A program made the position numbers and the translations under genes. This document shows, piece by piece, positions 10,350-19,194 of a DNA stretch of 64,000 nucleotides. This DNA comes from Elusimicrobia bacterium GWC2_64_44 (GTDB taxonomy: Bacteria; Elusimicrobiota; Elusimicrobia; Elusimicrobiales; UBA9959): NCBI GenBank assembly GCA_001799845.1, contig MGUG01000044.1, positions 64,020 through 128,019 of the forward strand, in the 5' to 3' direction. The number at the start of each line of letters is the position of its first letter. The stretch's first letter is position 1. The notes below the pieces were generated by a model that did not search any database, was not told where the DNA came from, and was given only the letters and a program-made list of their open reading frames with translations.

Positions 10350-11615
10350 ATGCACTTAATTCACAGAAAAACCTGCAGGGTCTGCGGCTCCGCCGCGCTG
10401 ACTCCCGTAATAGACCTCGGCGACCAGCACCTGCAGGGCCTGTTCGTAAAGCCGGGCCGCGACCTGCCCCCCCAGCGCAAGATCCCCATGTCCCTGGTGC
10501 GCTGCGACCCGAAGCGCGACGAAAAGGCCTGCGGCCTGCTGCAGATGGAGCACTCCGTGCCCCCGGAGATCCTCTATTCCACCTACTGGTACCGCTCCGG
10601 CACCAATCTCACGATGAAGAACCACCTGAAGGGTATCGCCGAGGAAGCGGCGGCCCTGGTGAACAAGCCCGGCGCTACGATCCTCGATATCGGCTGCAAC
10701 GACGGCACCCTGTTCAACTACTACCCCGCCGGCTACAAGAAATTCGGCGTCGATCCCTCGGACGTGGCGCAGGGCATAGACAAGGCCGCGGCCACCGTCG
10801 TCAGGGACATCTTCCCGTCCGCCGAGCTGTCGGCCCGCATCGGCGCCGCCAAGTTCGACATCATTACCTCCATCGCCATGTTCTACGACCTGGAGGACCC
10901 GATCGCCTTCGCCAAGGGCATCAGCGCCGCGCTGGCGCCGGAGGGCGTCTGGATCTTCGAGATGTCCTACATGCCGACGATGCTCAGCATGAACTCCTAC
11001 GACACCATCTGCCATGAGCACCTGGAGTATTACAGCCTCGCCGTGATAGAGAACATCCTGCGGCAGGCCGGGCTGAAGATCTTCAACGTGACGCTCAACA
11101 ACATCAACGGCGGCAGCCTGCGCTGCAGCGCGACCCACGAGAACAACTTCAGGTTCAAGAGCGAGGTCTTCTCCAAAAACCTGCAGCGCATGCACCAGGA
11201 AGAGTTCGACCTGGAGCTCGACACCGACAAGCCCTACAAGAACTTCCAGGACCGCATCGCCCTGCACCGCGAGGAGCTGCAGACGCTGCTGCGCAAGCTG
11301 AAGAAAGAAGGCAAGAAGATCCATATCTACGGCGCCTCCACCAAGGGCAACACCATCCTGCAGTGGTGCGGCATAGACAACCGCATCGTGGACTACGCCG
11401 CCGAGCGCAACCCGGAGAAATACGGCGCGCACACCCTCGGCACGGATATCCCGATCATCAGCGAGGCCGAGTCGCGGGCCATGAAGCCGGACTATTACCT
11501 GGTCCTGCCCTGGCATTTCAAGGAAGAATTCGTGGAGCGGGAAAGGGAAACGCTGGAGCAAGGCATCGGCCTGATCTTCCCGCTGCCCGCCATCGAGATC
11601 GTAAAGAAGCCGTAA
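10350..11615 (+). CDS. Zinc-site SAM-dependent C-methyltransferase (NDP-sugar type)
   Basis: A 421-residue protein with the three-part layout of NDP-hexose C-methyltransferases. The N-terminal zinc-binding part has CRVC at 9-12 and further cysteines in RCDPKRDEKACG. The central SAM domain has ILDIGCNDGTLF near 111-122 and FEMSYM after it. The C-terminal domain has KIHIYGASTKGNTILQW, a Rossmann-like motif typical of Methyltransf_14. Members of this family add a branching methyl to deoxysugars in antibiotic or O-antigen synthesis. An AGGAGA site six bases upstream supports the start. Branched-sugar synthesis for the surface glycan is the best inference. Confidence 0.85.
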   Translation: MHLIHRKTCRVCGSAALTPVIDLGDQHLQGLFVKPGRDLPPQRKIPMSLVRCDPKRDEKACGLLQMEHSVPPEILYSTYWYRSGTNLTMKNHLKGIAEEAAALVNKPGATILDIGCNDGTLFNYYPAGYKKFGVDPSDVAQGIDKAAATVVRDIFPSAELSARIGAAKFDIITSIAMFYDLEDPIAFAKGISAALAPEGVWIFEMSYMPTMLSMNSYDTICHEHLEYYSLAVIENILRQAGLKIFNVTLNNINGGSLRCSATHENNFRFKSEVFSKNLQRMHQEEFDLELDTDKPYKNFQDRIALHREELQTLLRKLKKEGKKIHIYGASTKGNTILQWCGIDNRIVDYAAERNPEKYGAHTLGTDIPIISEAESRAMKPDYYLVLPWHFKEEFVERERETLEQGIGLIFPLPAIEIVKKP

Positions 11616-11619
11616 GCTC

Positions 11620-12921
11620 ATGCTCAAGACGGACGTACTGATCATCGGCGGGGGGCTGGCCGGCCTGGCGGCGGGCGCCGCGCTGGAAGGCAAAAATGAC
11701 TACCTGGCGGCCGAGCGCGAGCAGCGCGCCGGCGGCCTGGCGGCCACCCTCAGGAAGGGGGCGTTTTACTTCGACTATTCCGGCCATTTGCTGCACCTGC
11801 GCTGGCCCAGGACCTCCGAATTCATACTGAAAGCTTTGGGCGGCAACTGCGCCCGCATCCGGCGCGACGCGCGTATCTACGCGCACAAGAGCTGGACCCC
11901 GTACCCCTTCCAGGCCAACCTCTCCGGCATGCCGGACAAGGTGAAGGCCGAGTGCGTCAGCGGTTTCCTGAAGGCTTACAACGCCGCCAGGCCAGCGCCC
12001 GCAGGCCCGGAGGCCTTCTCCGGGTGGACGCGGCGCGTCTTCGGCGACGGCATCTCCGAGCATTTCATGCTGCCCTATAACGCAAAGCTGTGGCAGTACC
12101 CGCTGGGGCGGCTGACCACGGAATGGTGCGCCCCCTTCGTGCCCGTGCCCAAACCCGAAGAGGTGATAGAGGGCGCCTACGGCAAACGCTCGGAGGGGCT
12201 GGGCTACAACACGGTCTTCCATTACCCGAAGCGCGGCGGCATTGGTTCGCTGGCGAACGCCGTGGCGCGCAATTTAAGCGGGCTGCGCCTCGGCCTGCAG
12301 GTGGATAGCGTGAACCTGAAGAAAGGGGTGGCGCAGGTAAGGCATTTCGGCCCTGTCCATTTCCGCCGCCTGATAAACACCTCCCCCCTCGACGAGTTCA
12401 TCTCCTCCGCCGAGGACGCGCCGATAGCTGTGCGCCGCGCCGCAGGCTCGCTGCGCCACAACACCGTCTATGTGCTCAACCTGGGCGTGCGCGGGGCGAA
12501 GGCGGACATGCACTGGGGTTATTTCCCCGGCGCGGAGTTCCCGTTCTACCGCACCGGCGTCGCCACCAATTTCTCGAAGTCGCTCGCGCCGCGCGGCTGC
12601 GCCTCTTATTACGTGGAGATAGCCACGCCGGGCACGCCGCTGGACCTGGCCTCCGCCGAGGCGGCCATCCTCAAAGGCCTCAAGGCCTGCGGTCTTCTCA
12701 AGAGCTCTTCGCAGGTGGTGGAAAAGCTCTGGCTCAAGATCCCCTGCGCCTACGTGGTCTACAACCGCGAGCGGGCCGAGGCTCTGCCGGTAATTTTCGA
12801 CTGGCTCAAGGCCAGGAAGGTCCAGTCCATCGGCCGCTACGGCGCGTGGAAGTACTCTTTCATGGAAGAGAGCGTGAAGGAAGGCCTGGAAGCCGCGGAT
12901 AAATTCCTTAAGCGCTGGTAG
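11620..12921 (+). CDS. FAD-dependent amine-oxidase-like / UDP-galactopyranose-mutase-like protein
   Basis: A 433-residue flavoprotein. The N-terminus has the dinucleotide-binding motif DVLIIGGGLAGLAAG at residues 5-19 and the second FAD motif ERE..RAGGLAAT near 35-46. FDYSGHLLHLR resembles the histidine-loop region of UDP-galactopyranose mutases and protoporphyrinogen oxidases. MLPYNAKLWQYPLGRLTTEW and GGIGSLANAVAR are also shared with that superfamily. In a surface-glycan cluster, a sugar-ring mutase or sugar oxidoreductase is plausible. The exact reaction cannot be fixed from sequence. It follows the C-methyltransferase by four bases and is the last gene of the cluster. Confidence 0.75.
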   Translation: MLKTDVLIIGGGLAGLAAGAALEGKNDYLAAEREQRAGGLAATLRKGAFYFDYSGHLLHLRWPRTSEFILKALGGNCARIRRDARIYAHKSWTPYPFQANLSGMPDKVKAECVSGFLKAYNAARPAPAGPEAFSGWTRRVFGDGISEHFMLPYNAKLWQYPLGRLTTEWCAPFVPVPKPEEVIEGAYGKRSEGLGYNTVFHYPKRGGIGSLANAVARNLSGLRLGLQVDSVNLKKGVAQVRHFGPVHFRRLINTSPLDEFISSAEDAPIAVRRAAGSLRHNTVYVLNLGVRGAKADMHWGYFPGAEFPFYRTGVATNFSKSLAPRGCASYYVEIATPGTPLDLASAEAAILKGLKACGLLKSSSQVVEKLWLKIPCAYVVYNRERAEALPVIFDWLKARKVQSIGRYGAWKYSFMEESVKEGLEAADKFLKRW

Positions 12922-12965
12922 CGCAGCCGCAGGCGCTGGCGGGCCCGCAGTTAGCCAGCCTCGCA

Positions 12966-13158
12966 GGAACCGGAGGGCCCGCCGCTCGCTCATAAGCGGC
13001 CGTGGCGGAAGAGGGCCTGCGGTCCTCCGCCGGCAAAGAACTCGCTCGGCACACAGTGCCTCGCTCAAACATTCTTTGCCGCCGCCCTAATGATAGGCGG
13101 TCCGCTCCGGACCTTGGCCCTACGGCCTAAAATCGCTCACGGCGGGCCCTCCGGTTCC
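12966..13158. repeat. Structured inverted-repeat element A (19-bp closing stem)
   Basis: The gap between the glycan cluster and mtgA is bounded by a perfect 19-bp inverted repeat: 12966-12984 (starts GGAACCGGAGGG) pairs with 13140-13158. Inside there are further hairpins: GGCAAAGAA at 13032-13040 with TTCTTTGCC at 13072-13080, enclosing a small hairpin at 13049-13059 (GCACACAGTGC, reverse GCACTGTGTGC); GGTCCG-CTC-CGGACC at 13099-13113; and GGCC-CTAC-GGCC at 13116-13127. CTCGCTC-type words flank the inner hairpin. No open reading frame of interest is present. It may be a dispersed palindromic element or a structured leader RNA, since its 3' arm ends five bases before the first mtgA ATG. Confidence 0.7.
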
Positions 13159-13163
13159 GGCGC

Positions 13164-13994
13164 ATGAGAAACTCTACACCGATGAAAACAGACCACACCC
13201 CTAAAGTTTTAAGCTACCGCCTGCTCGGGGGAAAAGAGCTGGCGTGGCTGGCGTGGTTCTTCGGCGTGCTGGTCTTGCTGGGCGGGCTGTACCTGGTCTG
13301 GCTGCCCGACGTGGGGGAACTGAAGAAGAAAAACCCCAAAGAGACCTCCTTCATGCTCATCAAGGAGCGGCAGGCGCGCGCCCAGGGCAAAAAGCTGCCG
13401 CGCGTCATGATCTGGAAGAACCTCGGCGAGATCTCCGAGAACCTCCGCTACGCCGTCCTGGTGGCCGAGGACGACGGCTTCTACCGGCACAACGGCGTGG
13501 AATGGGAAAGCGTGAAGCGCGCCCTTGCCGAAGACTGGAAGCAGAAGCGCCTGGCCAAGGGCGGCAGCACCATCACGCAGCAGCTCGCCCGCAACCTCTA
13601 CCTCTCCCCCTCCAAGAACCCGCTGCGCAAGCTCAAAGAGCTGCTGATAGCCCGCCGCCTGGAGGGTGAACTGGGCAAACGCCGCATCCTCGAGCTTTAC
13701 CTCAACGTCGCCGAATGGGGCCGGGGGATCTACGGCGCCGAGGCCGCCGCGCGCGCCTACTTCGGCAAGAGCGCCGCCGAGCTCACGCCGGAGGAAGGCG
13801 CCGCGCTCGCGGCCGTCCTGCCCAGCCCGCGCAGGTACAGCCCCGTAAAAGGCACCCGCTTCATGGAGCGGCAGAAGAGCCGCATCGTGGCGCGCATGAG
13901 GGCCTCCGGCTACCTGCCGGAGGAAGAACTGGTCGAAGAGGAAGTGGTTATTTCAAGCGAAACCGCGGTCTGGGAGAGCACCGCTCCCTACTGA
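13164..13994 (+). CDS. mtgA: Monofunctional peptidoglycan glycosyltransferase
   Basis: A 276-residue GT51 enzyme that polymerises lipid II into glycan strands. One N-terminal helix (about residues 25-46) anchors it in the inner membrane and the catalytic domain is periplasmic. The catalytic glutamate lies in VAEDDGFYRHNGV (E102), and GGSTITQQLARNLYL (133-147) and LELYLNVAEWGRGIYGAEAA are diagnostic motifs. No transpeptidase domain follows, so it is MtgA-type. The start is uncertain: ATG at 13164 abuts the structured element, and ATG at 13182 (seventh codon) is an alternative; neither has a clear ribosome binding site. Its 3' end overlaps the convergent gene by seven bases. Confidence 0.92.
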   Translation: MRNSTPMKTDHTPKVLSYRLLGGKELAWLAWFFGVLVLLGGLYLVWLPDVGELKKKNPKETSFMLIKERQARAQGKKLPRVMIWKNLGEISENLRYAVLVAEDDGFYRHNGVEWESVKRALAEDWKQKRLAKGGSTITQQLARNLYLSPSKNPLRKLKELLIARRLEGELGKRRILELYLNVAEWGRGIYGAEAAARAYFGKSAAELTPEEGAALAAVLPSPRRYSPVKGTRFMERQKSRIVARMRASGYLPEEELVEEEVVISSETAVWESTAPY

Positions 13995-15574
13995 GCCAGC
14001 CCCGGGTAGGACAGCAGTTTCAGCGCTTCGCTATCACCCGTCACATCGTAAACCCAGATAGAATTCCCCGCGATCTTGTCGTGCGGCCGGCCGTCCAGCC
14101 AGCCGAAGAGGATCCGCGGCGTATAATAAACCCCGAGCCGGTTGGTGACCGAGACCGCCAGCAGCTGCCTGGCCTGCGCCGGCGGCGGCAGGCCGTCCCC
14201 GGGCAATTTCGCGCAGGCCGTCATCAGCACCGGCGCGTATTTGAGACCATAGGCGTGCGGGTCGCCGCAGCCGAAGTAGCTGAGATAGATATGCTCCGCG
14301 CCGCGCTCCCGCGCAAAAGCGCCCAACTCCTTCAGCCCCTGCCCCCAGTCCAAATTGGAATCCAGCAGATAACGGTGCCCCCCGCCGGCGCCGCCGGCCA
14401 GTTCGTTGAAATAGGAGAGGTGCCAGGGCGAGGCCGCCAGCGTGCCAGCCATCAGCCAGCCGAAAACGATTGTCAGCGCCCCGCGCAGGCCGTGCCTGCC
14501 GGTTTCCCATAGCCGCGCGGCGGCGAGGCCCGCCCAGACACAGAGCAACGGGTATACCGGCAGGATATGCCTTATCCCCACCTGTGTATTGGAAACTACG
14601 CCCAGCAGCAGCCAGGCTGCCGCCGGGACGGCCAGGTAGCGCAGCCGGTCGCGGGCTTCCGCAGAAAAGACTTTATACAAACCCGCAACGGCGAGCGGCA
14701 GCGCCGGCAGCGGCGTCTTAAGCAGCAGCGCCAGCGGGAAATAGTACCAGGTGCCCGATGAGGAAACCGCGCCCAGCAGGTAGGTCGGATGCCCGGCTTC
14801 CAGCTCGCGGGCGACCGCGACGGCGGTACGCAGCCACTCGAGCGGAGACAGCGGCAGACAGCCCAGAGCAAGTCCCAGCACCGCGGCCGCGCCCCAGGCG
14901 GCGGAATTTTTCAGCCGGTTCCCGCCCCACGAATACAGGTAGGCCGGGGCCATCAGCACCAGCAGCCCGGCGGTGTACTTGCCAGCGAGGGCGAGACCGC
15001 AGGCGAAGCCGGCGGCCGCGGCGGAGAGGGCTCCGGGCGCGCGCGAGCCGCGCCACAGCAGGAAGAGCGCGGCCGTGCAGAGCAGCGCGTTGCCGATATC
15101 CGCCGTGGCCAGGTGCGAATGCGCCAGCAGCGGCGGCATGAAGGCGAATACGATGAGGCTCATGAGACCCGCCTCCGGGCCGCCAAGGCGGAAAGCCCAC
15201 CAGCCGGTGAGCAGCAGCAGCAGTACGCCGAGCAGCAGGTTCGCGGCCCGCGCGCGCTCCAGCAGGACTTCCGGCGGGACCTTATTGGAATAGACGAAGT
15301 CCAGGCCGTAGCGGCGCGGGGCGGCGCGGTAAGCCGCGTCGTCGTGCGGCTTCAGCGCGCCGGGGGCGGGCAGCGGCCACGCCAGCCAGCGCAGCAGCAG
15401 CGGCGGATTGGGCTGGCCGGGCGGGCGCAGGCCCGTGCGGGCCAGCGTCCAACCGGAGACTATGTTGAAACTCTCGTCGAAGGTGGCGGACTCGCGCCGC
15501 GCGGCAGACCAGGAAAGCCAGGCGAAGCAGGCGGCCAGCAGGGCCGCCGCGGCCAGGAACCCGGCGCGGCGCAC
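13988..15574 (-). CDS. GT39/PMT-like membrane glycosyltransferase
   Basis: A 528-residue polytopic protein with about ten hydrophobic helices. The first periplasmic loop has the acidic pair FDESFN (near 34-39), as in dolichyl-phosphate-mannose protein mannosyltransferases, followed by NPPLLLRW. A C-terminal soluble part (about residues 400-528) includes LDSNLDWGQGLKEL, a pattern seen in many bacterial GT39 proteins. It probably transfers a sugar from a polyprenyl-phosphate donor outside the cytoplasmic membrane. The start is GTG at 15574, four bases after the dapA stop, so it is last in the dapF-dapA operon. The acceptor is unknown. Confidence 0.78.
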   Translation of the reverse strand: MRRAGFLAAAALLAACFAWLSWSAARRESATFDESFNIVSGWTLARTGLRPPGQPNPPLLLRWLAWPLPAPGALKPHDDAAYRAAPRRYGLDFVYSNKVPPEVLLERARAANLLLGVLLLLLTGWWAFRLGGPEAGLMSLIVFAFMPPLLAHSHLATADIGNALLCTAALFLLWRGSRAPGALSAAAAGFACGLALAGKYTAGLLVLMAPAYLYSWGGNRLKNSAAWGAAAVLGLALGCLPLSPLEWLRTAVAVARELEAGHPTYLLGAVSSSGTWYYFPLALLLKTPLPALPLAVAGLYKVFSAEARDRLRYLAVPAAAWLLLGVVSNTQVGIRHILPVYPLLCVWAGLAAARLWETGRHGLRGALTIVFGWLMAGTLAASPWHLSYFNELAGGAGGGHRYLLDSNLDWGQGLKELGAFARERGAEHIYLSYFGCGDPHAYGLKYAPVLMTACAKLPGDGLPPPAQARQLLAVSVTNRLGVYYTPRILFGWLDGRPHDKIAGNSIWVYDVTGDSEALKLLSYPGLAQ

Positions 15575-15577
15575 GCG

Positions 15578-16468
15578 CTAGCGCCCCCGGCTCACGCCGG
15601 CGGCGGCCAAAGCCTTCTTCAGGACCTCGCGGTTCTTTTCGGTCAGCGGGGTCAGCGGCAGGCGCGGCTCAGGGCGGCAGAGGCCCAGCAGCGAGGCCGC
15701 GTATTTGACCGGTATCGGGTTGGTCTCGGTGAACAGGGTCTTCACCAGCTGGAACAGCCGGTGGTGCAGGGCGGCCGCACCGGGCACGTCGCCATCCAGG
15801 AAAAGCGCGCACATCCTCACCACTTCGGCCGGCGCTATGTTGGACGCCACGGAGATGACGCCGCGCGCGCCCACCGACATCATCGGCAGCGTCAGCGAGT
15901 CGTCGCCGCTGAGCACCGCAAAGTCCTTGTCGGCCCCGTTTATGATCTCGCTCACCTGGTCCAGGCTGCCGGAGGCCTCCTTGATGCCGACGATATGAGA
16001 GAACTTCTTGCGCAGGCCGAGCGCCGTGGCCGGCAGCATGTTCACGCCGGTGCGGCCGGGGATGTTGTAGAGAATTATGGGCAGGCGAGTGGCCTTGGCC
16101 ATCTCCGAGAAGTGTATGGTCATGCCTTCCTGCGTGGGCTTGTTATAATAGGGCACGATGGCGAGCAGCCCGTCGGCGCCGAGGGCCGAGACCTTTTTTA
16201 CCATCGCGACGGATTTCTCCGTGGAGTTGGTGCCCACGCCCGGGATCACCGGCACCCGGCCTTTCGCGACGGCCACCACGGTCTTGATGACCTGCAGGTA
16301 TTCCTCAGGCGACAGCGTAGCGGCCTCTCCCGTGGAGCCGCAGGGGACTATACCGCTTACCCCGCCTTCCACCTGAAAGCGCACCACGCGCTTGAGCGCC
16401 TCGAGGTCCAGCTTCCCGTTCCTGAACGGGGTCACGATAGCGGTGTAACAGCCTTTGAGTTTCAGCAT
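15578..16468 (-). CDS. dapA: 4-hydroxy-tetrahydrodipicolinate synthase
   Basis: A 296-residue TIM-barrel aldolase of normal DapA length. It condenses pyruvate with aspartate semialdehyde in the lysine/diaminopimelate pathway. The Schiff-base lysine is K163 in HIVGIKEASGS, Tyr134 lies in LYNIPGRTG, and GSTGEAATLS (44-53) is the substrate carboxylate motif. A GGAGA ribosome site precedes the ATG at 16468. It overlaps the end of dapF by seven bases. The product feeds peptidoglycan cross-links, consistent with mtgA nearby. Confidence 0.95.
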   Translation of the reverse strand: MLKLKGCYTAIVTPFRNGKLDLEALKRVVRFQVEGGVSGIVPCGSTGEAATLSPEEYLQVIKTVVAVAKGRVPVIPGVGTNSTEKSVAMVKKVSALGADGLLAIVPYYNKPTQEGMTIHFSEMAKATRLPIILYNIPGRTGVNMLPATALGLRKKFSHIVGIKEASGSLDQVSEIINGADKDFAVLSGDDSLTLPMMSVGARGVISVASNIAPAEVVRMCALFLDGDVPGAAALHHRLFQLVKTLFTETNPIPVKYAASLLGLCRPEPRLPLTPLTEKNREVLKKALAAAGVSRGR

Positions 16469-17268
16469 TTTATTTCTCCTTCGAATACCGTCTTCGCCGG
16501 GCCCTGCAGCCGTATCTCCGCCGCGCCGGCGGGCGCGGGCTTGAGCCAGACCCGGAACTTGTCGCCGCTCCGCGCGGCCAGGGTCACCGGGGACTTCACA
16601 AGGCCGGCCAGCGCCAGCGCCACGGCCGAAGCCGTGAGGCCGGTGCCGCAGGCCAGAGTCTCACCCTCCACGCCGCGCTCGTAAGTGCGGACCTGCACCG
16701 TCGAGCCCGCCAGCCGCACGAAATTGACATTGGTCCCCGCCCGCCCGAAGGCCTTGTTGAAGCGCAGGGCGCGCCCCAGGGCCGCCACGTCGGTGCCTTT
16801 GAGGTCCCGGACCGGGACCACGGCGTGCGGGACGCCGGTATTCAAAAAATGCACTTGCTTGATACCGGCGGGGTAGTTCCCGGCAAAGTTCAGACAGGCG
16901 CCCTTCACGTCAGGCATGCGCATCCTCACCGTTTCAGCAGAGACTATCTCCGCGTCCAGGTCGCCGGCGGCGGTGCGCAGGGTGAACTCACTATCGCGGA
17001 TGAGCCCGGAGGACCAGGCCCGCCACGCGGCGCAGCGGGAACCGTTGCCGCAAAAAGCTTCGGAGCCGTCCGAATTGCAGTAGCGCACGGTCAGGAGGCG
17101 CGGCCCCGCCTTGGCTATGTGCAGCAGGCCGTCGGCGCCAACGCCGAGCCGCCGGTCGCAGAGCCGCACGGCCAGCTTTTTCAGCCTGGCGGAGGCGGGC
17201 GCCCCGCCCTGCAGCAGCACGAAGTCGTTGCCCGCGCCTGACATTTTCCAGAACTTTATTTTTTGCAC
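16462..17268 (-). CDS. dapF: Diaminopimelate epimerase
   Basis: A 268-residue enzyme that converts LL- to meso-diaminopimelate. Both catalytic cysteines are present: C73 in EAFCGNGSRC and C207 in GETLACGTGLT. The N-terminus has the family motif KMSGAGNDF. The start is GTG at 17268, supported by a strong GGAGGAA site just upstream. It overlaps the preceding TPR gene by 13 bases and dapA by seven, so translation is probably coupled. The lysine branch is therefore partly clustered here with envelope genes. Confidence 0.95.
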   Translation of the reverse strand: MQKIKFWKMSGAGNDFVLLQGGAPASARLKKLAVRLCDRRLGVGADGLLHIAKAGPRLLTVRYCNSDGSEAFCGNGSRCAAWRAWSSGLIRDSEFTLRTAAGDLDAEIVSAETVRMRMPDVKGACLNFAGNYPAGIKQVHFLNTGVPHAVVPVRDLKGTDVAALGRALRFNKAFGRAGTNVNFVRLAGSTVQVRTYERGVEGETLACGTGLTASAVALALAGLVKSPVTLAARSGDKFRVWLKPAPAGAAEIRLQGPAKTVFEGEIKC

Positions 17269-18233
17269 GCTTCCTCCGGACCGGGCGCGGCGCCGCCGAG
17301 AAAGGCCCCGGCGACCTTGGCCGTGAACGGCCCGCCCTTTAGCGCAGCGGCGAAATAGGGCGAGGCCTCGGCCTTGCTGCCCAGCGCATAGAGGGCCATG
17401 CCCTTCACCTGCGAGGCCAGCGCGTCCTGCGGGTCCAGCTTCAGCTCCGCCTCCGCGGCCTCTATGGCCCGGCGCGGCAGCCCGCCCAGCAGCAGGTAGA
17501 GGGCGCGCTCCAGACGGAATCGGCGGCTGGATTCGTAGCGGATGGCGGCGTCCATGGCTTCCACCGCCTTGAAATACTCGCCCTGACCGGCGCTGGCGCG
17601 CGCTTCGGTGATCGGCCAGGCGGCGGACCGGGGCGTCACCTCCCGCCCGCGGGCGGCCGCCACGGCGGCGCCGGCCCAGTCGCGCTTGCGCAGCAGGCAG
17701 CGCGCGTACTCGTCGAGGATAGCGGGATCCCGGTAGTTCTGAAGCTCGACCGCCTTGCCGTAGAACTCGGCCGCGCGGGCCAGGAAACCGAGTGCCGCGT
17801 AAGCCCTGGCCAGGCCCAGGTTGGCCTCCAGGTCGTCGGGCTTCAGGGCCAGCACCTTCAGGAAGAGGGGCGCGGCGTTCTCAGGGAAGCCGGCCGCGTT
17901 ATAGATCAGCGCCAGGCGGGAGGCGAACAGCTTGTTCTCAGGATGCAGGCCCAGGGACAGCTGGTAGAGGCTGATGGCTTTATCCGTGGAGCCGGAGGCC
18001 TCGTAACAGCGGCCCATGTAGCCGAAAGCTTCTTCGCGCATGGCGGCGGGCGGCTTGGCGCGCAGGAAAGTGTCGGCGGCGGCCAATACCGCCGCGCAGT
18101 CGCCTTTTTCAAAGGCCCCGCGCATCTCGCCCAGGCGCGCGCCGGCGGCCTTGTCGGCGGAACGGCCGAAGAGGAAAGCCCGGGCGGGCGCGGCCGGCAG
18201 CAGCAGGAGGAGGAAGAGCAGCACGGACCTCAT
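17256..18233 (-). CDS. Exported tetratricopeptide-repeat protein
   Basis: A 325-residue protein. The ATG at 18233 was chosen because it gives a clear signal peptide (MRSVLLFLLLLLPAAPARA) and an ATGA overlap with the patatin gene; upstream codons in frame have arginine-rich composition typical of antisense noise. From about residue 35 to 310 it has degenerate helical TPR units, for example YEASGSTDKAISLYQLSLGLHPEN and YNAAGFPENAAPLFLKVLALKP. It is likely a periplasmic scaffold; partners are not known. It sits between patatin and dapF in one operon. Confidence 0.75.
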   Translation of the reverse strand: MRSVLLFLLLLLPAAPARAFLFGRSADKAAGARLGEMRGAFEKGDCAAVLAAADTFLRAKPPAAMREEAFGYMGRCYEASGSTDKAISLYQLSLGLHPENKLFASRLALIYNAAGFPENAAPLFLKVLALKPDDLEANLGLARAYAALGFLARAAEFYGKAVELQNYRDPAILDEYARCLLRKRDWAGAAVAAARGREVTPRSAAWPITEARASAGQGEYFKAVEAMDAAIRYESSRRFRLERALYLLLGGLPRRAIEAAEAELKLDPQDALASQVKGMALYALGSKAEASPYFAAALKGGPFTAKVAGAFLGGAAPGPEEACKK

Positions 18234-19177
18234 AGTTTCTCCGCCAGCTTCGGCGCGGCGTAGATGAGCAGCGCCTCGCGCGCGGCGTCCATCCGGCGGG
18301 TGGCCTCCACCAGGCCGGTCTCGCCGGCCTCCTCGCACCTTTCAAAATCCGCCACGGAGATGTCGCCCACTTCGGGCTTGATGACGAAGCCCGCCTCTTT
18401 TTCGGCCGCCCCGGCCAGCAGCGAGCCCCGAATGTCGATGACCTGCAGCAGCGACATCAGCGCGTTCTCCGGCAGGCGCGTGGAAGCCCCGCTGGTGACG
18501 CTCGCGAGCACCCAGTCCGCGCCCAGGCGCTCGGCCGCGCCGATGGGGATGAAGTCCACCACGCCGCCGTCCACTAAATAGCGGTGCCGGTACTGCACCG
18601 GGGCGAAGATGCCCGGCAGGTTCACGCTCGCCCGCACGGCTATCGGCAGCGGCCCCTCCGTGAAGATTATTTTCTCGCCGGTGCGCAGGTCCATGGCGGA
18701 GCAGGCGAAGGGGATCTTGAGCTTGTCGAAGGTGAGGCCGCCCAGCCGGCCCTCTATGAAATCGTTTATGTGCGTAGGCGTTATCAGGCGGTCGGTGATC
18801 AGCAGGCTGATGAGCTTGATGCTCCTGAAGTCGCTGCCGATCTTGAGGTCCTTGGCCTCCCGGCCGAATTTCCAGATATCGGCGACCGGGATGCCGGCGG
18901 CGTAAAGCGAGCCTATCACGGAGCCCATCGAGGTGCCGGACACGTAGTCCACCGGGAAGCCGGCGTATTCCAGGGCCTCCAGCACCCCGGCGTGGGCGAA
19001 GCCGCGCGCTCCGCCGCCGGACAAAGCCAGGCCCACGGCCGGGCGCGCCGGCGGCTTCGAAGAGGCCAGCCGCGTCCACAGCGCGTCGCGCAGCACGGCG
19101 TCGTCGCTCTCCTGGGCGGAGAGCGCGGCGGGCCGGAGGAAGGCCGCGAGCAGGGAGAGGATAAGGATTAACCGCAT
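18230..19177 (-). CDS. Patatin-like phospholipase, exported
   Basis: A 315-residue serine hydrolase of the RssA/patatin family. The glycine-rich oxyanion motif is SGGGARGF (53-60), the nucleophile is Ser83 in GTSMG, and the dyad aspartate is in DGGVVDFIP. The start at 19177 gives the signal peptide MRLILILSLLAAFLRPAALSA and lies 18 bases past the TolC stop; a longer start would overlap that gene. Likely location is periplasm or outer membrane, acting on phospholipid or lipoprotein acyl groups. A C-terminal bacterial surface-antigen barrel, found in PlpD-type proteins, is absent. Confidence 0.88.
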   Translation of the reverse strand: MRLILILSLLAAFLRPAALSAQESDDAVLRDALWTRLASSKPPARPAVGLALSGGGARGFAHAGVLEALEYAGFPVDYVSGTSMGSVIGSLYAAGIPVADIWKFGREAKDLKIGSDFRSIKLISLLITDRLITPTHINDFIEGRLGGLTFDKLKIPFACSAMDLRTGEKIIFTEGPLPIAVRASVNLPGIFAPVQYRHRYLVDGGVVDFIPIGAAERLGADWVLASVTSGASTRLPENALMSLLQVIDIRGSLLAGAAEKEAGFVIKPEVGDISVADFERCEEAGETGLVEATRRMDAAREALLIYAAPKLAEKL

Positions 19178-19194
19178 ATTAAAATCGTGGCGGG

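Noticed and set aside
12922-13163. tRNA or other known small RNA gene
   Set aside because: Hairpins are present but no cloverleaf, T-loop or anticodon arm could be drawn; kept as an unassigned structured element.
13164-13994. Bifunctional penicillin-binding protein
   Set aside because: The chain ends after the GT51 domain; no transpeptidase motifs SxxK, SxN or KTG follow.
17256-18338. Longer N-terminus for the TPR protein
   Set aside because: The extra 35 codons overlap the patatin gene and lack signal-peptide character; the start at 18233 has both signal peptide and ATGA overlap.
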